Shown here: piece after piece, positions 6,210 through 13,017 of the stretch
How the letters are laid out: each line of letters opens with the position of its first letter
Position numbering within the stretch: position 1 is the stretch's first letter
DNA from: Acetofilamentum sp.
GTDB taxonomy: Bacteria; Bacteroidota; Bacteroidia; Bacteroidales; DYOH01
NCBI GenBank assembly: GCA_020720625.1
Contig: DYOH01000003.1
Location: 29,893-93,892, forward strand
Direction of reading: 5' to 3'
Length of the DNA: 64,000 bases
Translations under genes and position numbers: made by a program
The notes under the pieces: generated by a model
What the model was told of the DNA's origin: nothing
Databases searched by the model: none
The model's input: the letters and a program-made list of their open reading frames with translations, nothing else

Positions 6210-9059
6210 ATGCATACTATTTTCAGAGCTTCGCTACTTTTTATTGTTTTTGTTGCCTTTCTTTCGATTTTTGACAGGAGAGAGAATATTTGGTCCTTAG
6301 GAGAAAATACTTCTATTCCTCCGTATTTGAGTTATGAGTCGAATTGGGCAAAAAGTATGTCTGATAATTTGAATGTGAAGCAGAAAATTGGACAATCAAT
6401 ATTGCTTCCAGCATTTCCTCAGGAAGATACAGTATATTGGCATAAATTAGGAGATTTTATTGAGCAATACTACATAGGGGGTATTGTGGTGTATAAAGGC
6501 GATGCATTGCGTGTAACTCAAATGATTAATTATCTGCAATCAAGGGCAAAAGTGCCTTTACTGGTGATGATAGATTCTGATTTTGATGTTCAAAATATGA
6601 TTGGCTCGATGCTTCCTTTTTTACATCAAGCTCAGCTTGAGCAGATTTCTGATAATTCCGTTTTGTTTGAATTAGCATCAATACTTAGTTTACAATTCAG
6701 ACGAATGGGAATTCACGGCATATTTGGGCCCGACATACATTCGCTATCCTATCCCGAAAATATTTATCAGGACGAAGAATTTTGGAACCTTAAAAAGAAT
6801 AAAGTATTTAGTTTGCTGAAAGCCATGGCCGAAAATAGAATATTTGCAGTAATGGATATTCAAAAAACAGAAGCTTTGAATTTCTCGGATTCTTTGTTTG
6901 TGGCTCAGCTAAACTACTTGGTAAAGAAGGGTTTGGGAGGTGTCCGGATTTTTGAATCAAATGATTTTACAAGCGAAAATGCTTCTTGTTTTTTGCCTAA
7001 AGAGCTGGGATACAAAGGAATATCCTTCGGAAAATCAATTTTCGCCACCGATTCAATGGAAAAAACAAGCAGCATATTGCGTAAGACTATTGAAAATGGA
7101 GCCGACTTATTTGTATACGATGGGCCACATTCCGGATTCAAACTTTTTATTGATTCCATTGAAACAAATAATAAGACAGAAGAAAACCGACTTATTTCGG
7201 GATTTACAAAAATAATGCATCTTAAATATTGGTTGGGATTGCATAAATATAAAATGCAAAGTGAAGAAAATATAGTAGCAGATTTGTGTTCACCAAAAGC
7301 AGAAAGTGTAATAAGGAAAGCCACCGAAAGCTCTATTATTCTTTTGCAGAATAAAGAAAGCCAAATACCCTTGCGTGGTTTGGATAATCAAAATATTGTA
7401 ACTATTTCGTTTGGTGAGAATAACTCGGGCATATTTAATAAGCGTTTGAAGAACTACGCCCAAATTAAAGAAATGATGTTGCCCAAAATAAATTTCAAAG
7501 AAAAATTATACCACCAGTTAAAAGCTGTCGGAGATTCTGATTTAATTATGGTAGGGGTTTTCGAAACCAATCAGTTCAGTGTTGATTATGGTGTTTCTGT
7601 TGAGATACTTAAAGAAATTGAATCACTTGCCCAAACACGTAATGTAATTTACATCAACTTTGCGCCTGTTCAGGTGTTGCGAAATATCAGAAATCCAGAA
7701 AATTTTGTGGCAATTATTCAGGCTAATAACGATTTATCTTTTTCTCAGGATTATGCTGCTCAGCTTATTTTTGGTGGAATAAAAGCCGATGCACTGCTTA
7801 GTTATACGCTTGGTAATTTTCGTGGAGGAACTAGTTTTATAACCGAGAAATCGCGATTGAAATTTTCGATTCCTGAAGAATTAAATATTGATAGGAAAAA
7901 ACTATCTGCCATTGACTCTATTGTTTACGACGGGATAAAAAATAAGGCTTTCCCGGGATGTCAGATTGTTGCGGTTAAAGATGGGGTTGTATTTTTTGAA
8001 AAAAACTATGGGTACACGGAATACAATTCGAAAACAAAAATTGAATCAACGCATATATACGATTTGGCTTCACTTACCAAAATATTAGCCACTGCGCCCG
8101 TTTTGATGCATCTGTATCAAAACAAAAAATTTGATATTCAGAAGAAATTGAAGGATTATATTCAACAAACAGATACCACAAATAAAGGCGAGTTATTGAT
8201 GAACGATATTCTGCTTCATCAGGCAAGACTAAAAGCTTGGATTCCTTTTTACCTCTATACGTATGATAAAAGAAGCCGGCAACTGAGGCCTGATTTATAT
8301 GTAAAAAATCCGGATTCCTTACATTCCACTCAGGTGGCTTATCGATTGTATATTACAAATTCTTATAAAGACAGCATTTTTATTAAAATACTTGAAAGTC
8401 CATTAAATAAAGGAGATGGTTATAAATATAGCGATTTGGGTTTCTATTTATTTACAAAAATAATCGAAATTCAAAGCGGACGAACCATTAATACAGTAGC
8501 CGATTCTTTGCTATACGCACCGCTGGGAGCAAAATCATTGACTTATAATCCACTTGAAAAATTTCCGAAGGAACAAATTGTGCCAACCGAAAACGATATT
8601 TCTTTTCGCCGCCAGTTATTGCAGGGCTACGTGCACGACTATGGCGCAGCAATGCTTGGCGGGGTGGCGGGGCATGCCGGTTTATTTGGTAACGCTCTTG
8701 ATGTGGCTAAACTAATGCAAATGTATTTAAATAAAGGGGTATATGGTGGCGAACAGCTTATTTCGCGAGATGCCGTGGAACTTTTTGTTTCAAGGCCAGT
8801 GAAGAGTAATCGCAGAGCGCTCATTTTTGATATGAAACCGGTAAATGGGAATGCCGCTTCGGTGAGCCGTTACGTTTCTGAACAAAGTTACGGTCATACA
8901 GGGTTTACCGGCACAATTGTCTGGGCCGACCCCGAGAATAATTTTATATTTATCTTTTTGTCTAATAGAATTCATCCGGATATTGAAAACGACAAAATTC
9001 TGAAAATGAGCATTAGGCCAAAAATTCATAATGTGTTTTATTCGGCTATGCTAGAATAG
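6210..9059 (+). CDS. GH3-like domain fused to class C beta-lactamase-type serine hydrolase
   Basis: The track starts at a TTG (6156); I prefer the ATG at 6210, which begins a signal peptide or membrane anchor (MHTIFRASLLFIVFVAFL), giving 949 residues. The N-terminal part follows the glycoside hydrolase family 3 fold (QKIGQSILLPAF..., GGIVVYKGD..., IFGPDIHS) with a GH3 C-domain-like segment (ATESSIILLQNKESQIPL). The usual NagZ-type KHFPGHG motif is not seen, and where the nucleophile motif TDxL should follow ELGYKG the protein reads ISFGKSIF. The C-terminal 380 residues are a serine hydrolase of the class C beta-lactamase family with SxxK (ASLTK), YxN-like YSD and HTG. Such fusions occur in Bacteroidota and are thought to act in cell-wall recycling. 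Here the second domain looks active and the first probably not. The next gene converges. Confidence 0.85.
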   Translation: MHTIFRASLLFIVFVAFLSIFDRRENIWSLGENTSIPPYLSYESNWAKSMSDNLNVKQKIGQSILLPAFPQEDTVYWHKLGDFIEQYYIGGIVVYKGDALRVTQMINYLQSRAKVPLLVMIDSDFDVQNMIGSMLPFLHQAQLEQISDNSVLFELASILSLQFRRMGIHGIFGPDIHSLSYPENIYQDEEFWNLKKNKVFSLLKAMAENRIFAVMDIQKTEALNFSDSLFVAQLNYLVKKGLGGVRIFESNDFTSENASCFLPKELGYKGISFGKSIFATDSMEKTSSILRKTIENGADLFVYDGPHSGFKLFIDSIETNNKTEENRLISGFTKIMHLKYWLGLHKYKMQSEENIVADLCSPKAESVIRKATESSIILLQNKESQIPLRGLDNQNIVTISFGENNSGIFNKRLKNYAQIKEMMLPKINFKEKLYHQLKAVGDSDLIMVGVFETNQFSVDYGVSVEILKEIESLAQTRNVIYINFAPVQVLRNIRNPENFVAIIQANNDLSFSQDYAAQLIFGGIKADALLSYTLGNFRGGTSFITEKSRLKFSIPEELNIDRKKLSAIDSIVYDGIKNKAFPGCQIVAVKDGVVFFEKNYGYTEYNSKTKIESTHIYDLASLTKILATAPVLMHLYQNKKFDIQKKLKDYIQQTDTTNKGELLMNDILLHQARLKAWIPFYLYTYDKRSRQLRPDLYVKNPDSLHSTQVAYRLYITNSYKDSIFIKILESPLNKGDGYKYSDLGFYLFTKIIEIQSGRTINTVADSLLYAPLGAKSLTYNPLEKFPKEQIVPTENDISFRRQLLQGYVHDYGAAMLGGVAGHAGLFGNALDVAKLMQMYLNKGVYGGEQLISRDAVELFVSRPVKSNRRALIFDMKPVNGNAASVSRYVSEQSYGHTGFTGTIVWADPENNFIFIFLSNRIHPDIENDKILKMSIRPKIHNVFYSAMLE

Positions 9060-9074
9060 TTTATAGTACAATTT

Positions 9075-10040
9075 TTAGAAAAATGTTTTCCATAATGCTA
9101 ATGCCATTGGCGTTGCAAAAGAGCTAAAAATGTATGAAACCAAAATCATGGCTCCAATTTTATTGCTATCTCCGCCATAAGTTCTAAGCATAAGAATAAT
9201 GCCCGTGGCCGGTGCTACACTTGATTCTATGATAAAAAAATCTGCCATTAAGGGGTTTGTTTTGTGTAGATTTGTTATCAGTATAATAAACAATGTAATC
9301 AAAGGAAGGATAAAAAATTTTGTAACTAAAGATGCTGTAATTTCATAAAAACTAAAAACTGCCCTCATTTTAACGGTGCCTAAAGTGGCTCCAAGCACAA
9401 ATGTGGCAACAGGCACAGCCGCTGCTCCTAATAAACCCGATGCCTGAACGAGCGTTTTGGGTACATAAATATGCATGTTCGATAAAACCAGAAATAATGA
9501 AATTAGTGTTAGTACAAGTGGCGGACTGATATAATCTTTCCATGAAATTTGTTTTTCGATTTCGTGGTTGCTGCTGATAAGTATTTTTCCTACACTCCAT
9601 AAAACCGGATTAAATCCGAGAATGAATAAAAAAACATAAAGCGAAAATTCGTCGAATTGATTTGGATAGAGCAACTGACCCAATGGCAGAACTAAGTATC
9701 CTGCATTTTGCATGGAACCCAGGGGTAAAAGATTTTTCTTTTGTTTAAGTTTTCGAACAAAGAACAGAGAATTTACTCCAATGCCAACAAATACCATACA
9801 AATGGCAATAAGTGGAATAAGATACCACAAAGGAAAATTTTCGGGACGGAATTTTTCTAAAATATTCGCAAATATTAGTGCCGGAAGAAATACATAAACC
9901 GTAGCTTGCGAAAGGGCATTAATTTGGGGCTGAGTAATTACAGATTTGCGTACCAGAAAACCGGCAAAAATGACAATACTAAAAATTTGTGCCAGTGCAA
10001 AAAGCACCGACACAAAGCTATCGAAAAAAATTTCACTCAT
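9075..10040 (-). CDS. AEC-family auxin efflux carrier-like transporter
   Basis: A 321-residue, strongly hydrophobic protein with about ten membrane segments in two similar halves, the pattern of the AEC (auxin efflux carrier/malate permease) family. Characteristic stretches are QATVYVFLPALIFANIL near the N-terminus and VAPATGIILMLRTYGGD near the C-terminus. Bacterial members move organic acids such as malate, or other small anions; the substrate here is not known. It is the last gene of a probable three-gene operon: its ATG lies 5 bases after the stop of the 136-residue gene upstream. It ends close to the converging GH3 fusion with no obvious terminator between them. Confidence 0.85.
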   Translation of the reverse strand: MSEIFFDSFVSVLFALAQIFSIVIFAGFLVRKSVITQPQINALSQATVYVFLPALIFANILEKFRPENFPLWYLIPLIAICMVFVGIGVNSLFFVRKLKQKKNLLPLGSMQNAGYLVLPLGQLLYPNQFDEFSLYVFLFILGFNPVLWSVGKILISSNHEIEKQISWKDYISPPLVLTLISLFLVLSNMHIYVPKTLVQASGLLGAAAVPVATFVLGATLGTVKMRAVFSFYEITASLVTKFFILPLITLFIILITNLHKTNPLMADFFIIESSVAPATGIILMLRTYGGDSNKIGAMILVSYIFSSFATPMALALWKTFF

Positions 10041-10045
10041 TGGGT

Positions 10046-10456
10046 TTAATTAAGCAAAGCCAATGCGGTGCTAAAGTGCTGTTTGCTTATGCTCATCTTT
10101 TTCCCGCATTGAATAAATCTGGCCTTAAAAGTATTTATTTTTTCGCAATCGATGATAATAAATTTGTCTACATCGTGTTCAAAAATAAAGTTTTCGAGAC
10201 GAGAGTTTTTTTGAGGACATAAATCCTTTACCATCGCAATGGGTTTCTTCACAAAACCATTATGCTCAAAAAAACTATCTACATGTTTTTCTAATTTTTT
10301 AAGTTCAGATTCTGAATCGGAGAGAATTATTTCTGAATGAGTAGTTTCTATGAGTTGATTTATTTGCTCAACCATTTCATTAGAAACTTTGCCTTCTTTG
10401 CCCGATTTGAGCAGAGAAACAATACTTATAAAAATAGCTTTATTTATTTCCGTCAT
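10046..10456 (-). CDS. Conserved-looking hypothetical protein
   Basis: I do not recognise this 136-residue soluble protein. It has no signal peptide or membrane segment and is predicted mainly helical in its first half (KVSNEMVEQINQLIETTHSEI). The second half has two cysteines (DLCPQ and FIQCGKK) and a strand-like run KFIIIDCEKIN. It sits between the tiny CxC..C ORF (11 bases upstream) and the AEC transporter (5 bases downstream), so the three are probably one transcript. Its place suggests a role tied to the transporter or to the small protein, but no function can be assigned. Confidence 0.75.
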   Translation of the reverse strand: MTEINKAIFISIVSLLKSGKEGKVSNEMVEQINQLIETTHSEIILSDSESELKKLEKHVDSFFEHNGFVKKPIAMVKDLCPQKNSRLENFIFEHDVDKFIIIDCEKINTFKARFIQCGKKMSISKQHFSTALALLN

Positions 10457-10467
10457 AATTAATCAGT

Positions 10468-10614
10468 TTAAAATGAATAAATTTTGAAAAGATTCGTAAA
10501 AAAAACAGTTTTTTTTACTTTGCTAACGGAAATAGCATGAGGTGAAATTTCTTTCTTGTGTTTGCATAAATCACAAACACATGCCCAGTGGGCATCAAAT
10601 CGCATTTTTTTCAT
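10468..10614 (-). CDS. Small CxC..C protein (48 aa), below the ORF-track cutoff
   Basis: Reading the minus strand by hand gives a 48-codon ORF: MKKMRFDAHWACVCDLCKHKKEIS..., ending FKIYSF. It has three cysteines in CVCDLC and neighbouring His residues, a pattern that could bind zinc or another metal. A near-perfect promoter (TTG-N19-TATCTTTG) lies 40 bases upstream and no other gene separates it from the start codon, so this ORF would be the first gene of the transcript that continues into the 136-residue protein and the AEC transporter. Two ATG codons (residues 1 and 4) are possible starts. Without homologues the coding claim rests on position, promoter and composition. Confidence 0.5.
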   Translation of the reverse strand: MKKMRFDAHWACVCDLCKHKKEISPHAISVSKVKKTVFFTNLFKIYSF

Positions 10615-10653
10615 ATCGGTTCAGTTTGGGGACTAAATAATATTTAACACGAA

Positions 10654-10683
10654 CAAAGATAATGAAGGACTTGGAAAAAGCAA
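10654..10683 (-). promoter_or_regulatory. Promoter of the CxC/hypothetical/AEC operon
   Basis: On the minus strand TTG (10681-10683), exactly 19 bases, then TATCTTTG (10654-10661). This is one of the best matches to the Bacteroidota promoter in the window. The start site would be near 10647, and the first ATG downstream is the CxC ORF. Confidence 0.7.
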
Positions 10684-10830
10684 TATTTTTTTAAAAAAAT
10701 AAAATAGGTTTAGAGCATTTCATTAGCAATGCCTACAGCAAAGCATAATAAAAATAGGCTTTTCGTAAACTCAATTTTTTTTTAAAATAAAAATTTTAGT
10801 GAGATAAAAGATGGTCTTGTTTAAAATATA

Positions 10831-11382
10831 TTAGAGTTTTTTTATATTAATTTTTAAATCGGCCAATAAGTCTGAAATTGATGTCTTATTTTCTTCTAAA
10901 GTTTTCTTTATTAAAAATTTAGCTGTAACTTCAGCATCTTCGAGGGCATTATGATGGAGAAACGAAAAACCATGATACTCGGCTACAGTATTAAGTTTGT
11001 GATTAGGTAGATGAGGCCAGCATCTTCGCGCAAAAATCACAGAATCAAAATATTGTAATCGTGGTGGAGCTATATCGTATGTCTCAAGACAAGCCTTTAA
11101 CACGCGCATTTCAAAAGCCGCATTATGCGCAACAGCCATTTCGTCTTGCAAAAATGGAGAAAACCGGTGATATATTTCTTCAAATGTAGGTTCATTCTGA
11201 ACATCGTGTGCAGTAATTCCGTGAACAGCAATGTTGTATGGTGAGAAAAATAATGATGGAGGTTTTATAAGGCAGTAATATTTTTTTGAGATACAATTGT
11301 TCTCAACTCTAATTAGCCCAATTGCACAAGCACTATTCGCATAATTGTTAGCTGTTTCAAAATCAATAACTGTGTAATTCAT
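10831..11382 (-). CDS. DnaQ-like 3'-5' exonuclease
   Basis: The track starts at a TTG (11403), but the family's first strand begins at the ATG at 11382 (MNYTVIDFETANNYANSA), giving 183 residues. The DEDDh exonuclease motifs are visible: ExoI DFET, ExoII in VAHNAAFEMRVL, and ExoIII HHNALEDAEVT with the catalytic His and Asp. The protein resembles the proofreading epsilon subunit or the exonuclease part of related single-domain proteins; it degrades DNA or RNA 3'-to-5' in the cytoplasm. A -7 box overlaps the TTG region, which supports the later start. It is transcribed away from the DUF6913 gene. Whether it serves polymerase III or repair cannot be told from the sequence. Confidence 0.88.
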   Translation of the reverse strand: MNYTVIDFETANNYANSACAIGLIRVENNCISKKYYCLIKPPSLFFSPYNIAVHGITAHDVQNEPTFEEIYHRFSPFLQDEMAVAHNAAFEMRVLKACLETYDIAPPRLQYFDSVIFARRCWPHLPNHKLNTVAEYHGFSFLHHNALEDAEVTAKFLIKKTLEENKTSISDLLADLKINIKKL

Positions 11383-11400
11383 ATATCTTAATTGGGTGAG

Positions 11401-11408
11401 CAAAAATA
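11401..11408 (-). promoter_or_regulatory. -7 box of the exonuclease gene
   Basis: The minus strand reads TATTTTTG 19 bases before the ATG at 11382. The start site would lie almost at the TTG of the track, making that start unlikely. No clear -33 element. Confidence 0.4.
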
Positions 11409-11476
11409 CGATGTTTTTTTTTATAATGATAATTTTTTTATACTTCTTTGAAAATTAGAGAAAATTAACTTAAATG

Positions 11477-11508
11477 TTTGTATTATAAAAACTTATTTCA
11501 TATATTTG
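11477..11508 (+). promoter_or_regulatory. Promoter of the DUF6913-dapA-priA cluster
   Basis: TTTG (11477-11480), 20 bases, TATATTTG (11501-11508): a full match to the Bacteroidota consensus, 20 bases before the first ATG of the cluster. Confidence 0.7.
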
Positions 11509-11527
11509 TACAATAAACTATAAAGTT

Positions 11528-12052
11528 ATGAATACCATCAGTGAATACATTCTGCGCAAAAAATCGGCCACAGTTAAGCGTGCAAAAGCGTTTCACAATT
11601 TTAGTTCGGCCAAAGTGGTAGGCATTATTTTTAATGCCGCAGACGAGAATAGTTTTTTATCGTCAATTGATTTTATTAAATATCTACAAAATCAGGAAAT
11701 AAAAGTTAAAGCAATTGGTTTTGTTAAGAACAAAGAGAAATCAGCGCATTTTCCTTATTTCAAAGGAGTAAAATTTGCTGCTTACTCCGAAATTAGTTTA
11801 TGGAAAGCGATAAAAAACGACGAAGTAAATCGATTTGTAAATACTAATTTTGATATACTGATAGACATTAGTCAAAAAGACAATTTTGCAATAAAATCAA
11901 TAATTGCCCTTTCCAAATCGAAAATGAGAATTTCGCGATTTATGGAAGATTATCTTTATGATATTCAGCTAAAAATTGGCCAAGATAAACCAGTAGATTT
12001 TGTGACAAAACAAATAGTGTATTATTTGGGTAGTATTCAATCGGCAGTTTGA
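11528..12052 (+). CDS. DUF6913-like protein upstream of dapA
   Basis: A 174-residue soluble protein of unknown function. It has a basic N-terminal helix (ILRKKSATVKRAKAFHNF) followed by an alternating strand/helix pattern with a VVGIIFNAADENSF start, typical of a Bacteroidota-specific family I know as DUF6913; this name is from memory and unchecked. It has no cysteine and no obvious catalytic motif, and the fold looks nucleotide- or receiver-like. It lies 49 bases upstream of dapA on the same strand behind a strong promoter, a pairing I believe recurs in Bacteroidota. A link to lysine/peptidoglycan precursor synthesis is inference only. Confidence 0.7.
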   Translation: MNTISEYILRKKSATVKRAKAFHNFSSAKVVGIIFNAADENSFLSSIDFIKYLQNQEIKVKAIGFVKNKEKSAHFPYFKGVKFAAYSEISLWKAIKNDEVNRFVNTNFDILIDISQKDNFAIKSIIALSKSKMRISRFMEDYLYDIQLKIGQDKPVDFVTKQIVYYLGSIQSAV

Positions 12053-12074
12053 TAAATTTTCGTATTTATTTTTA

Positions 12075-12098
12075 TCTTCGTAAAAAATATTACGAAGA
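12075..12098 (+). repeat. Perfect 9-bp inverted repeat just before dapA
   Basis: TCTTCGTAA (12075-12083) and TTACGAAGA (12090-12098) form a perfect hairpin with a 6-base loop, ending 3 bases before the dapA ATG. It could be an operator or a leader hairpin that affects translation. A weak TATCTTCG box overlaps its left arm. Confidence 0.45.
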
Positions 12099-12101
12099 AG
12101 A

Positions 12102-12995
12102 ATGAATACACAATCAATTTTTAAAGGTACCGGAGTTGCAACTATAACACCATTTAGAAAAGACGATAGTATAGATTTCAAGGCCTACGAAAGGCACATT
12201 AAAAGGTTAATTGACAATGGTGTAGATTATATTGTGGCCATGGGAACCACCAGCGAAGTAAGCACATATACTTCCGACGAAGAACTTGCAGTAGTAGAAT
12301 TTATTTTAGAAGTGGTAGATAGCAAAGTTCCTGTTGTTGTAGGGCTGGGAGGCAATAATACCCGAAAAGTTGCACTTCAGTTCAAACGATTTGATTTTTC
12401 GAGAATAGCTGCCATCTTATCTGTAGCCCCCTACTATAATAAACCAACCCAAAAAGGCATTTACGAGCACTACAAATACCTTGCATCCGAAGCACCCAAA
12501 CCGCTCATTCTTTATAACGTTCCATCTCGAACATCGGTGAATATTGATGCCGAAACTTGTATTAAGCTGGCCAGCGAATTTGAAAATATAATAGCAGTAA
12601 AAGAGGCTTCGGGCAATCTTATGCAGGTTTCCAAAATACTTGCTTCAAAACCGGCACATTTCAATGTTATTTCAGGCGACGATTTGCTTACTCTTCCCAT
12701 TATTGCCCTTGGCGGAATTGGTGTTATTTCTGTAGTAGGTAATGCATTACCTTTGCAGTTTTCTACTATGGTGAGATCCGCTTTAAATGGTAACTTTAAT
12801 CAGGCCAGTGAATTACATCTTAAACTGACTGAGTTTATTGAAGCAATTTTTGCCGAAAATAATCCCGGAGGCATAAAGGCCGCCTTAAAAGTGCTCGATG
12901 TGGTGCAAAACAATCTTAGATTGCCTTTAACAAGGGTTAGTAAAGTAAATTATCAGCAAATAGAGCGAATTCTTAAAGATAGTAATTGGATTTAA
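12102..12995 (+). CDS. dapA: 4-hydroxy-tetrahydrodipicolinate synthase
   Basis: The 297-residue TIM-barrel enzyme condenses pyruvate with aspartate semialdehyde, the first committed step to diaminopimelate and lysine. Family features: AMGTTSEVSTY (family GTTGE motif; here the Gly is Ser), the catalytic tyrosine in LYNVPSRT, and the Schiff-base lysine in IIAVKEASGNL. The C-terminal GGIKAALKVL completes the barrel. A perfect inverted repeat overlaps the leader. It is followed by priA after 22 bases, so both are probably on the transcript from the promoter at 11477. Length is normal and nothing is missing. Confidence 0.95.
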   Translation: MNTQSIFKGTGVATITPFRKDDSIDFKAYERHIKRLIDNGVDYIVAMGTTSEVSTYTSDEELAVVEFILEVVDSKVPVVVGLGGNNTRKVALQFKRFDFSRIAAILSVAPYYNKPTQKGIYEHYKYLASEAPKPLILYNVPSRTSVNIDAETCIKLASEFENIIAVKEASGNLMQVSKILASKPAHFNVISGDDLLTLPIIALGGIGVISVVGNALPLQFSTMVRSALNGNFNQASELHLKLTEFIEAIFAENNPGGIKAALKVLDVVQNNLRLPLTRVSKVNYQQIERILKDSNWI

Positions 12996-13017
12996 GCTTC
13001 CCTAAAGTCATTCAAAA

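Noticed and set aside
6914-7324. 136-residue minus-strand ORF
   Set aside because: Shadow of the GH3/beta-lactamase gene.
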